NCBI GenBank assembly: GCA_040285825.1
Contig: JAUPSS010000008.1
Coordinates: forward strand, 992,001 to 1,056,000
Direction of reading: 5' to 3'
Source: Eukaryota sp. TZLM1-RC
Taxonomy: Eukaryota > Metamonada: BaSk clade
DNA: 64,000 bases
In this document: positions 20,811 to 30,300 of the stretch, piece by piece
Numbering within the stretch: the stretch's first letter is position 1
Layout of the letters: each line of letters begins with the position of its first letter
Made by a program: the position numbers and the translations under genes
The notes under the pieces: generated by a model
Databases searched by the model: none
Told to the model about the DNA's origin: nothing
What the model saw: the letters and a program-made list of their open reading frames with translations, nothing else

Positions 20811-20909
20811 TTTCAAGAGCCAAGGTTGATGAAGGTTCAACAAAGATGGTATAAAAGTGAAAATCTTCCACTGCATTGGTGTAAACAGGACACTTCTGCC
20901 ATTGCTCCA
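20811..20909 (+). promoter_or_regulatory. Shared leader repeat, copy upstream of PARP
   Basis: Contains 'agagccaaggttgatgaagg', 'gaaaatcttccact' and 'aacaggacacttctgccatt', matching 25572-25675 upstream of the BCAS3-like gene. The ATG follows within a few bases. Function as promoter or 5' UTR is inferred from position before three genes. Confidence 0.6.
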
Positions 20910-23192
20910 ATGACATCCATTTTTAACAACTTATATATTGGTATCAATAGACCAACATCTTATACAAGAAAGAATCTTGAAACCCTTCTTTCATCCCATG
21001 GAGCCATTGTTGTTGTTCCACCTGATATTCCGTCCGTTGTTGTTTCTTCTGACAACAAACAAGCACGTAGCACAAAACTATTCAAATTGGCTTTATCTAA
21101 TGAATTACCAGTTGTGTCTGAGGATTGGGCCGACGAATGCATAAAAACTAGCTCCATCTCTCCGTATGAACCTTTTCTTCTTCCAAAGATCACTTATTCA
21201 CCATGTTCTCCTACAGCTGACGTTGTTCATGAGCATGAACCTGAAGTTGCTGAGAAACCTCCTATTATTGTTACCCCAATGGCTAGGTCTCACTTATCCA
21301 ACATTCTTGGTTCCATCAAGTCAATGTTCAAGGTGTATGCCAAGTTCGTCAACACTCCAATGGTGGTGATAAGCACACCGGAGGAGTATCAGAGAAAGAA
21401 ACCCTTGACAGTTTTAACCAAAGCAAAGGCTAATGACTTGCCTATAGTAAGTACGGACTTTTTAACTGAGTGTGTCAAACAATCAAAAGTGATTACTGAT
21501 TTTGACCCTTTTGTGCTGCCAATGGACTCAACAGAAGACCAACAAATAGCTTCATTCAAAAAACCTCTTTCTCCTGAATTGATTGAGAAATTCCAAATAG
21601 ATGAGTCAAATCTTGAAATTGAAAAACTCGGTAAAGATCAGGTAATCTCTCTTGACGTTCTATCACCTCCTACTTCTCCTAGAATCAAACCAGGATCGAA
21701 AGTAACTGTACCTGTCGATCCTCATTGCAAGGTTGCCGGTCATTGCCACGTGTTTGTTGAAGATTCAATCATTTGGGCGGTTTCTCTTAATCAAACTGAT
21801 TTAATAAAGAATTCTAACAAGTTTTACATTATTCAGCTTTTACAAGATGATTTTAACCCCAATTCTTTCTTTGTTTTTCGAAAATGGGGAAGGGTCGGCG
21901 CCAAATCTCCTGCAGTTGCTCTGTTGAAGTTTTCTGATTTGAATTTAGCCAAATCTGAATTTGTTAAACGTCACAAGGACAAGACCGGGTCTTCTTTTCC
22001 CACAACCCACTATGAACATCAATCTGGGAAGTACTATCCCGTTGAGCTAGATTTCACCAAGTCTAAAGGTCAAACAGAAGAGGTCATGGAAGAAAAGAAA
22101 GAAGAGAGAAAGAACCAAGAGGATGAAGATGGTTTGATGATTAGATTACCTGAAAGATTGGAGTCATTTATCCACTTTATTTTTAATGTTGATTTTTACA
22201 GACAGGCAGAATTAAACATGAATTACGACAGAAATCGACTTCCTTTGGGTAAACTCAGTCCAAGCCAAGTAAAGAAAGGTTACATAGTACTCTCCAAGAT
22301 TCAAGATTATCTGAATGGAAGAAGATCTACAGAATCGCTGGAGGAGTTGACTTCAACATATTTTACGTTAATTCCAACTGATTTTGGCAGGAATAGGCCA
22401 CCAGTTATTCAAAGCCAGGAACAGTTAAGAATTTTATTGGATAATCTGGCTAATTTATCTGATATGTCTGTTGCTGAGAAGCTTCGAAATATTGCTCAAT
22501 CCATGTGTTCTTCAAACGTTGACCAGACCGTAATTCAGTACAGGCAGTTATCAACTGAATTAATAAGGGTAATGCCAGAAGATGAAGTGTTTTCCACAAT
22601 TAGTAAATACGTGACCAAAAATAAAGGACCTACTCATCGATATGGACTTAAAGTTTTGGATTTGTTCAAGATTAATAGACCATCTGAGCTTGAACGGTAT
22701 AATAATTGCTCAATAGGAAACAAAACTTTACTTTTCCATGGTTCCCGTGTCACAAATGCTCCCTCAATATTAAAGAATGGCCTACGCATTGCTCCTCCTG
22801 AAGTACCTCACCAAGGGTACATGTTTGGTAAAGGTATTTATCTAGCCAATATGGCCACAAAATCGGCCAACTATTGTTGTCCAGAGGAAACCGAAAATGG
22901 TCTTGAAGGAACTTTGTATTTGGTAGAGGCAAAACTTGGAAAGCCTGCTCCTTTACTTGATGCTCAGTATTTGGAAGAACCCTTACCTGGCACACAATCA
23001 ACATGGGGTGTGGGCAGGACCACTCCTTCAAAGGCGAGCCATGTTGTTTATAATGATGTTTCGGTTCCTATTGGAGAGGCAACCCAGTCAACTGGTCATG
23101 AAGGAAGTTGTGTTTTGGAATATGACGAGTTTATAGTTTATGATTTGAGTCAAGTTTTGCTGAAATACGTGGTTAGGGTTCTATTTGAATAA
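20910..23192 (+). CDS. Poly(ADP-ribose) polymerase (BRCT-WGR-PRD-ART)
   Basis: ADP-ribosylates targets at DNA breaks in the nucleus using NAD+. From ATG 20910 the protein is 760 aa: a BRCT domain at 1-95 ('FNNLYIGINRP', 'ELPVVSEDWADECI'), a second BRCT-like region ~125-215 ('DLPIVSTDFLTECV'), a WGR domain ~275-385 ('FFVFRKWGRVG'), a helical regulatory domain ~410-535 ('LPLGKLSPSQVKKGYIVL') and the ART domain ~540-760. The H-Y-E triad is present: His610 in 'LLFHGSR', Tyr in 'TKSANYC' (~655) and Glu740 in 'YDEFIVYDLSQV'. It lacks zinc fingers, unlike PARP1; BRCT plus WGR plus catalytic is a known protist layout. An in-frame extension to 20808 lies within the leader repeat, so I reject it as coding. 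Confidence 0.9.
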   Translation: MTSIFNNLYIGINRPTSYTRKNLETLLSSHGAIVVVPPDIPSVVVSSDNKQARSTKLFKLALSNELPVVSEDWADECIKTSSISPYEPFLLPKITYSPCSPTADVVHEHEPEVAEKPPIIVTPMARSHLSNILGSIKSMFKVYAKFVNTPMVVISTPEEYQRKKPLTVLTKAKANDLPIVSTDFLTECVKQSKVITDFDPFVLPMDSTEDQQIASFKKPLSPELIEKFQIDESNLEIEKLGKDQVISLDVLSPPTSPRIKPGSKVTVPVDPHCKVAGHCHVFVEDSIIWAVSLNQTDLIKNSNKFYIIQLLQDDFNPNSFFVFRKWGRVGAKSPAVALLKFSDLNLAKSEFVKRHKDKTGSSFPTTHYEHQSGKYYPVELDFTKSKGQTEEVMEEKKEERKNQEDEDGLMIRLPERLESFIHFIFNVDFYRQAELNMNYDRNRLPLGKLSPSQVKKGYIVLSKIQDYLNGRRSTESLEELTSTYFTLIPTDFGRNRPPVIQSQEQLRILLDNLANLSDMSVAEKLRNIAQSMCSSNVDQTVIQYRQLSTELIRVMPEDEVFSTISKYVTKNKGPTHRYGLKVLDLFKINRPSELERYNNCSIGNKTLLFHGSRVTNAPSILKNGLRIAPPEVPHQGYMFGKGIYLANMATKSANYCCPEETENGLEGTLYLVEAKLGKPAPLLDAQYLEEPLPGTQSTWGVGRTTPSKASHVVYNDVSVPIGEATQSTGHEGSCVLEYDEFIVYDLSQVLLKYVVRVLFE

Positions 23193-23473
23193 GTCATCAG
23201 CATAATGAATTCCATTGTTGATTTTTATTATTTTAATTGAACAGTAGTTGAAGAATTAATGTGAAATAATTTAATGTAAAGACAATTCTTTGTTTCATTT
23301 TCTATTCGGTGTTTCATTCTTCCGTAGATCAGATCACTGCAAATGTTCAATTAAATGCACGTATCATGACGTAATCGTCAACAGTGAATTAAAACAATGA
23401 TTTAATGAATTAATATTACAAATAATAATCAAGTAGAAATAAAATAAAAATGGTTCCCATCATAATTCAAGAA
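23193..23473. other. Intergenic between convergent genes
   Basis: 280 bp between the stops of the PARP gene and the GtrA-like gene. Nothing recognised. Confidence 0.5.
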
Positions 23474-23974
23474 TCACACTGAAAAACTCCGTTCCTTCAA
23501 ATTAACTACACTTGGATCCTCTTTGCTTTTGACAGTTCGAGATCTGGAAAGAAGAGACCATAGAGTTATAAACTTTGCTTCAATTCTGGTCGCATAACCT
23601 GAGAAGACAACATAACGAGATAGAGGAAACGTGAAGCAACAAAAAATAATGATTTTTGAAATTGCCCAAGATAATGATGGTCCAAACAAGTCTGATTTGG
23701 ATAACGACATCGTGAGCAACCCATGCAGGAGAGCACTGGTATAGGAGACAGTGAAATATGACACCAATGAATATAGTTTAGAGACGGTAGGCTTGAAAAC
23801 TAGTCTGTAACACAACGAAAAATGAAGTATTCCACCACATACGCTACCCAAAAAGGCAGCCAAATATATGGGAACACCGCAAAACAGTAGTGATGAATAA
23901 ACTAAACCATCAAAGAAGGTTGCAGCGATCGACGAAAGCGTTGACTTTCCAAGCTCAAGAAATGCCTGTAACAT
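23474..23974 (-). CDS. GtrA-like four-helix membrane protein
   Basis: 166 aa from ATG 23974 with four hydrophobic helices: 'SIAATFFDGLVYSSLLFCGV', 'YLAAFLGSVCGGILHFSLCY', 'VSYFTVSYTSALLHGLLTMS' and 'SWAISKIIIFCCFTFPLSRY'. The spacing, with a short '..HFSLCYRLVFK' motif after helix 2 and 'PLSRYVVF' at the end of helix 4, resembles the GtrA/DPMS-associated family (NF..NR.WVF and R.wVF in bacteria), thought to move polyprenyl-linked sugars. The tail of ~40 residues is hydrophilic. The family is mostly prokaryotic, so transfer is possible. Assignment is by topology and short motifs. Confidence 0.5.
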   Translation of the reverse strand: MLQAFLELGKSTLSSIAATFFDGLVYSSLLFCGVPIYLAAFLGSVCGGILHFSLCYRLVFKPTVSKLYSLVSYFTVSYTSALLHGLLTMSLSKSDLFGPSLSWAISKIIIFCCFTFPLSRYVVFSGYATRIEAKFITLWSLLSRSRTVKSKEDPSVVNLKERSFSV

Positions 23975-24129
23975 TGGGGACTTTAACCCGAAATTTGTTT
24001 GGATTTGTTTTTCGTTGAGAATTTCACATAAAATGGATATTGAATCAATATCTGTAACACTGGTGCAAACTTCTCAGGACCCAGGGTTAGTATACAGTAA
24101 ACACCTTGGAAATACGTTGGTGAAAATAG

Positions 24130-24262
24130 CTACTGCTGTCTTCTTAGACGTCTCACACGCCTTGGACTTCGGAGTGGTTCTGGCCTAGTACCAGTCAAAT
24201 ACTCACTGATTGTAATCTCCAACTAATTTCTGGAGGCTGAGATGTCCCTAGACCATAATTAA
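24130..24262 (-). mobile_element. Fanzor C-terminal fragment
   Basis: The minus strand encodes 'WSRDISASRN' then a stop and 'LEITISEY', matching 'WSRDISASRNQLEIAISE' of the copy at 3640-4747. DNA identity is high over 'tttctggaggctgagatgtc' (24226-24245). Only the extreme end survives. Confidence 0.6.
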
Positions 24263-24400
24263 TAGAATACATCGGTTCTTTTATCGAATAGGAGAAGCAA
24301 TGGTGAGAAAACACTCAGATCAGGATGTTGTAAAGGAAACTCTTGGTTCATTCAATTTAGTCCCATTAGTTCTGATTGAATTTTATTAATTGTTGTAGTT
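24262..24400 (+). mobile_element. RLE-LINE C-terminus/3' end fragment
   Basis: Encodes 'RFFYRIGEAMVRKHSDQDVV' and 'KETLGSFNLVPLVLIEFY*', aligning with 'RFFNRIREALARQQSDQDFV' at 38500-38580 and with the minus-strand copy ending at 34267. It abuts the Fanzor fragment at 24130-24262. Confidence 0.65.
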
Positions 24401-24441
24401 CAATAACAAGTTAATATTTCGGGTAAAAAACAATGCTAATT

Positions 24442-25605
24442 TAATGTAATAACACCAGCGACTACAACTCAGAAACATTATATGAAGATATCGAATTTGT
24501 TTATTGTTTTTTTGGACCGTTGTTTGGAAGTCGCCTATGAGATTCTCTGATTTATAGAAAATTTGAAAGCTATATATACCAACATTCTCCTTTAAAATCG
24601 TTTTTTTCAATAATATTATCAAAACATTTCATCTGATTTGAAATCCTTTGAAACTAATACATTTAACTCCCTTCTTCGTAACCAAGTGTCATTTACAACA
24701 GCACAAAAGTTTATTGCTTGTTTATCAATACCTATTTGTACTAACCTTGATACTGACAAGTTCATGAAATTGTTGGTGAAATTCATTCAACAACCATTTG
24801 GAGGGCAATTGTCTGATTTCAGCCATTATTCGATATTCGTTATGTTTGAATAAATTAATCATCTACTAAATATACTGATATTTAACTAATGTTGCGCTTA
24901 ATTTCTTACTCAACTCATAACGCCGTCGCTGTAGAATGCTTGAATTATGAATTGTCACTCTTCATGATGATGAGATTCAACATTGACAAGCTGCCCGATT
25001 AATGAAATTTTTAAAGGTATTAATTATGCATCGATACATCAATTGCTCCTTGAACGCGACCTTTAATTGAAGCAATCACAAACATCTTGACCAGAATTTG
25101 GGTAATATTCTACATGGAATTGAAGTATTGAAAAGATTGAGTGCATCCAAGTCAACATCAAGAGAACATTGAGCTCGATATGATTTAATAAATTCAGTGA
25201 AATTAAAAATTAATGGCAAGTCAATAAATGATCAATTAACTAATTGTTTGGTAGCTTCTCATCATTAGACAAAATTAATTTATTATTTATTGATGAATCA
25301 GAGTTAAAATATGCACTTTGAGCAAAATAGAATTGAATTTAAAAAGGATGGTTATTAGGTCGTTGTAATTGATGAGTTTTAACAAGTTATTGTTGCTTCA
25401 ATTGAAAGAACTGAACACTTAATACCATGGAAGAGGCATCACATGTTGTTTCGTCAAGAGCTTACCGTGTGTAAATCATGCGAAAGTTTGTGCAATAGAG
25501 ATCGAATTCTGCTTTGAACATATTGACATTGATGGAAGCACATGTAAATCGTGGAAATAGACCAGTATACCTACAGAGAGCCAAGGTTGATGAAGGTTCA
25601 AAAAA
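24442..25605. repeat. 1.2-kb dispersed repeat, copy A
   Basis: Near-identical over its first ~450 bp to 59424-59880 and alignable to the end (shared blocks 'cagcgac..actcagaaaca', 'tggaagtcgcctatgagatt', 'cattgacaagctgcccgatt', 'cagagagccaa'). No long ORF; short ORFs such as 24638-24853 are open in copy A but interrupted in copy B, so it looks noncoding or long dead. It continues directly into the leader before the BCAS3-like gene. Confidence 0.8.
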
Positions 25606-25696
25606 GAAAATCTTCCACTTCTCGAAAAAAACTCTGTCCCTCTACATTGCTGTTAACAGGACACTTCTGCCATTATCATTGATATTATCTGCAAGA
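25572..25696 (+). promoter_or_regulatory. Shared leader repeat, copy upstream of BCAS3-like gene
   Basis: 'agagccaaggttgatgaagg', 'agaaaatcttccacttct' and 'aacaggacacttctgccatt' match 20811-20909; the stretch from 'agaaaat' to the ATG matches 61762-61837 upstream of CTR9, including 'ctg(c/t)(a/c)agaATG'. Confidence 0.65.
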
Positions 25697-27184
25697 ATGA
25701 ATCGTTTTACGTCTCTCAAAACAGTCTTTTCGTCATCTAAACCAGAGGAAGAACCTCTATACTTTACGTCTTCTACAACAGCACATTGGGGTACTCATTC
25801 ACTCCCACTGGGTTTTTTGATATATGAAGATGCGTTTTCTGTTTTTGATCTATCACAATCTCAACCTACTCTTGCGTATTCTACACACTCTGAACATCCT
25901 GTTCTTGCCATAACACCACTACATCACCCCCCACAACCTTTGAAGCTTCCACCAAAAGAAAAGTCTTCTAAAATATCGTTTGAAAGGCCTGCCGTCTTGG
26001 TTGCTGTGCTCAAAAACTCACATGTACTTTTAGAAATACATCCATTATGCTCAAAAGGGGGACCTCAATTGGTTCCCAACTCTTTATTCGCAGCCCCTCA
26101 ACCTGAGTACTTTCCCGACGTTCAACTTTTCTCCTCACGACATGCGATAGTTTTTGCTTTCAGTCACCATATATCCATTTTATGTCCCTCTACCCTTACA
26201 CCCCTCAAACAACTCTCCCTTCCTGGTGTTCCTCTTTGTTTTGCAGGACGATACCTTGCTCTCAGCCAACTGTTTACCGAAGAACAGCAAAAATCTTCAT
26301 CCAATCTTGCTTCTTCTGCTCCCATCATGCATTCTGTTGTGTCAACCACGACATCAGTGGTAAAGTCTCTGGGATCTAGAGCTGCCCAGCTGACTGGAAA
26401 CTCACCTCAGGAACCGCCTGATTGTGCAGAGGATGGAGTTAATGGAGTGGCAATCATTGATGTTGTTTCAAGTATCTATTCTTCTTCCCCTCTTCCTGTT
26501 TTGATCTGCTCTTGTATCACCCACTCAAGACCAGTAGTTGAAGCAAGTTTTTGTAATAGAGGGGTTCGGTTGTTGGTAGCTGATGGTAAGTGTCGATTGA
26601 TTAATCTTCTCTCTTTATTACCAAACCCTTCCTTGGAAGCTACTCTATGCAGGGGAGCAACACCAGCTAAGCCTGTTTCAATGTCATTCTCCCTTGATCA
26701 CAGATGGGCCGCAGTAATGACTTCTCATGGAACAGCCCACATTTTCAGTGCAATCAACAAGAGTAATATAGTAGTGGAAAGGACACTTCGACTTCGACAT
26801 TCTGTTCCAGGGAAAACAGAAGAAGAACTTGATTCTAGACAACACGAGGGCAGGAAAATGAGTGTCTCTTTCCTAAGTGGTTCAGGACCAAGAACTTATA
26901 AAGTATTGTGTATAGTTTTTGGCAAAATTTATTCACACTTCTTAACTGAAACTCCTTCTCCCAACCCAGGGCAACCTCCTATACTTAAGGAAGTCTCAAG
27001 TGACTCGTTAGCCCCCTCTCCAAAGCCTAAACAAGGAGAGAGAAAGTTGATGAAGAAGCTAAAGGAGGAGGAAGTTTTTGACAGATTCGAACATATAGAA
27101 GTTGTTACTTGTAGCAGTGTCGGTAGGACGCTTGGAGAGCAAGTCACTGTTGAACCCTTAGATGTGATTTCAGGAGAAGAATAG
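25697..27184 (+). CDS. BCAS3-like WD40 protein
   Basis: 495 aa from ATG 25697 ('MNRFTSLKTVF'). The family hallmark is near residues ~330-355: 'PVSMSFSLDHRWAAVMTSHG' followed by 'TAHIFS', as in BCAS3 and plant ATG18-type proteins. Earlier segments look like beta-propeller blades ('GFLIYEDAFSVFDLSQS', 'DVQLFSSRHAIVFAFSHHIS'), with a loop 'VVSTTTSVVKSLGSRAAQL' resembling the BCAS3 insertion. The C-terminus is charged ('KQGERKLMKKLKEEEVFDRF'). In animals BCAS3 works with PHAF1 at autophagosome formation sites. It is shorter than animal BCAS3 (~900 aa). The frame is open up to 25514, but that part is the repeat-derived leader. Confidence 0.6.
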   Translation: MNRFTSLKTVFSSSKPEEEPLYFTSSTTAHWGTHSLPLGFLIYEDAFSVFDLSQSQPTLAYSTHSEHPVLAITPLHHPPQPLKLPPKEKSSKISFERPAVLVAVLKNSHVLLEIHPLCSKGGPQLVPNSLFAAPQPEYFPDVQLFSSRHAIVFAFSHHISILCPSTLTPLKQLSLPGVPLCFAGRYLALSQLFTEEQQKSSSNLASSAPIMHSVVSTTTSVVKSLGSRAAQLTGNSPQEPPDCAEDGVNGVAIIDVVSSIYSSSPLPVLICSCITHSRPVVEASFCNRGVRLLVADGKCRLINLLSLLPNPSLEATLCRGATPAKPVSMSFSLDHRWAAVMTSHGTAHIFSAINKSNIVVERTLRLRHSVPGKTEEELDSRQHEGRKMSVSFLSGSGPRTYKVLCIVFGKIYSHFLTETPSPNPGQPPILKEVSSDSLAPSPKPKQGERKLMKKLKEEEVFDRFEHIEVVTCSSVGRTLGEQVTVEPLDVISGEE

Positions 27185-27334
27185 GATTTTTTGTTTTCTT
27201 TTGTAAATATTTTGAGCATTTGTTGTTTAATCAATATGCATTTGATAATAGCAAGAGCTGATTTTGGTAATTAGATGAAACAAAGAGTATAATTTAAAAT
27301 TAAAAAAACTATTTTATTAAAATATAAAGATAAA

Positions 27335-30300
27335 TTAAATTCCTAACAGTCTCTTTAATCTAACTTGTTGTGTATCGTTAAGCGACTGCCACAACATTGA
27401 CTGGTCTTCTTGAGTCAAACTTGATTGATTAGCTTTAATCGTATTCTCAATCATTTGATTAACCTCATCTGTAATCAATTCTGTTGAATACACACTAGAT
27501 AGTAACTGAATAACCCTAACCATTCCTACATGCTCATTCCCCCCGCCAATAACACTTCTAATTCCACTTCCTTGAGGCGATAGCACGGTATTAATCACTG
27601 TAGAGTAGACATACTTTACTTCAGCAACATCGACCTTTAAAGGCAATAACTTGAAAATCAAAGACCAAGCTTGTTGTGGTGGACAAACATCTGGGTAGGC
27701 CAATGTTAGTCTTATCAATCCAGCCAAGACATTATCACTTGTACCATCATTATCTTTTGTCCTAGCATTTGGTCTATCAGCAAGGGTACAAAAGTTTTGC
27801 AGTATTGTAGGTGCAAAAGATTTCGTTTGCTGGGAATGTTTTTGAGCACAAACAGCAGCTCCATAGACAGCTGCTTGTTTAACAGATTCATTTGGGAACC
27901 TCATAAAATCAACAAAGTAGGGAAGAGCTTCTGTAATTAAAGGTTCTATTCCCTGTTTACAATGATCCAAAACATCATCAAGTAAACATAAGGAAGTTTG
28001 AACTCGGAGAACAGTAACATCTGAGGAATCTAATTCATCAGTAGAAGTAAGGGTATGGTTGGGACTGGGTTTGTAAGTGTCCAACATTTGCTTGAACGTA
28101 GGCCAAATATTGGAAAAGATGGGGACAAATGAATCACCCATTCCTACAGCAATTGTTCCTAGAGTCTCTACTAAAGCGACAAACAACATCGCCTTATCGT
28201 CATCCTCAAAGTCTTCTGCTTCCTCTACTTCTTCTTGCTCATTCAGTAGTTTATTGAGTTGGTCCAAGACCAAAGTAATGACTGTTTGGCTATGGTTTGG
28301 AGGTGCATTACCCGGACCAAGAACCCTAAAGAGACCTTCTAAAGCTCTGACACAGTTGGATATCTCAACAAAAGAGACAGAATCGTTCAAAGATTTGATA
28401 ATCTTTGGAATCATAAAGTTCAACACTTGCATAACATAAGCTGACCGCTCCTGCTCGCTTTGAGGAGCTTTAACCGCTACTTTAAGAACATAGGGACATG
28501 CAGCAAGTGCGGCTTCAGCTAAATCAACAGTAAAGTGATTCAAACGTTCACCAATGATCCTTATGGTTTGCTCCAAGAATGGAAAGAATGCACCTTCCAA
28601 GTGTGCCATGTAAGTAGTCAAAAGACTAATTGCTTGAGAAGCTTCATGAACATCATGAGTGTATACAGAAACAATATCATTTTCCAACAACATTGCAGTA
28701 TATCCTTCTTGAACTTCCGAATCAGGATTATCAGGGTCAATAGCTGCCGATTTGGTTACTTGAATATCTTTACCCGCAGTCTCTAATAATGGAGGGATTA
28801 CTATAGGTAAGTAAGGAGTAAAAGCTTCTCCCAAACACTGGGCAATTCTGCAACAAGAAGAAGGAATATAAATGTTTAGTTTGTCACTAATGTTACCTTC
28901 TTGTTTCAATTGAGCTGAAATTTCAAGCAATATATTCAATACTTTTTGAGCATCATTTAAAAACCGATCTTTGCCGACAGCGATTCCAATAAGAGAAATA
29001 CACTCAACGGCCTTACCACGAAGAGTTTGGGTATCGGAAGAAGTAGCATGGGTTAAAATGGAGACCAAGAAGGGCATGAGGGTGTCGTAAAACTTGCCAA
29101 AAGCATTACCACATGATTTGGCCAAAGCAGCAAGGGCAGTAACAGACTGTTCTTTTCCTCTCTTGAGCGGTGCGTCCAGCATTGGGAATAATGCATTGGT
29201 CATCATGTCCATATAAGGTTGAATTGTATCAGCAGGGGCTTCCTCAGCATAATTAATAAGTGAAGAAGCTGTGTGAATTTGAACACGGCTGGAAGAATCA
29301 CCTAGTAGTTTAACCAACAAAGGAACTGCCCTAGAATGAAAGTTTTCCTGGACAATAGGGGTGAAATCAGTGGCTAATTGACCAAAGGAATTAACAGCAA
29401 ACCAACGAACTCTGGGGTGGGAGTCAGTCATTGCAGAAAGGACAAGATCCACCATTTCATTTAGTTGAGTGATTTCTAATTCGTCTGCGCACCCTTCACC
29501 AATCAAAGAAATGGCATTCAAGCCAGCAGAACGTTGATTCCATGATGGAAGAGAAACTAAATGTTTGATGAGGGGCATGATTAGAGGAAACAGTTTTTTA
29601 CCTCCCAGAGATAAAGCCATTCTGTCAAGACCTCTCTCTGCAGCAAAGTAAACAGCTTCCTCATCATAATCATGGTCTGTGGGGTCCAAATTTTCCCAGT
29701 CTTCATCCTCAGGAAGATCACACATAAGGGTTAGGGTTAGGGTAAGAATGGATGATAATAATTGCGGAGAAGTTTTAATTGTTTTTTTCAACTTTTCGGT
29801 AAACAGTACTAATATTTCAAGAGCTAAATTTCGACATTCGTTGGGCAACATTGCCTGAGAAGCTAAACCAAGCAGAACATTACAAAAATCAGCCAAAATG
29901 GGCCTGAAAAAAACTGCTCTTGACTCCGCAATCTCTGCCAATTCAGCCAAGGTAGTCTCAAGAGCTTCCACAGTACTTTCAGAGTATTGAGCGACAATGG
30001 CCTCAGCCAAATGCTGCATAGTGGTGGATACAGGAGCCATTAATTCTCTCAATACCTTAACTTGCTTGACTTCATCACATGCACATACAATAGCAGTAAA
30101 GGCCCTTATGGCTGCAAGTCTTACCTCACCTGACTGGTCTTGGAAGGCCTTGGAGAGGGCTGTCCGCAGATAAGAAAGATTGGGCAAAATTGTGGAAAAG
30201 ATAATGGGAGCGACTCGGGAGAGAGCGAGAAAGGCTAATTCACGTTGGCTGGCATCACTGCTTTCAGAAAGGGAGAACAACCAAGGAAGAAGTTCAGTCC

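Noticed and set aside
20808-20909. N-terminal extension of PARP
   Set aside because: The frame starts with GTG and lies within the leader repeat shared with two other genes; the BRCT domain begins right after ATG 20910.
24638-24853. 71-aa ORF in repeat copy A
   Set aside because: Interrupted in copy B and without family features, so not supported as a gene.
25514-25696. N-terminal extension of the BCAS3-like protein
   Set aside because: It is repeat/leader DNA homologous to noncoding sequence upstream of CTR9 and PARP.
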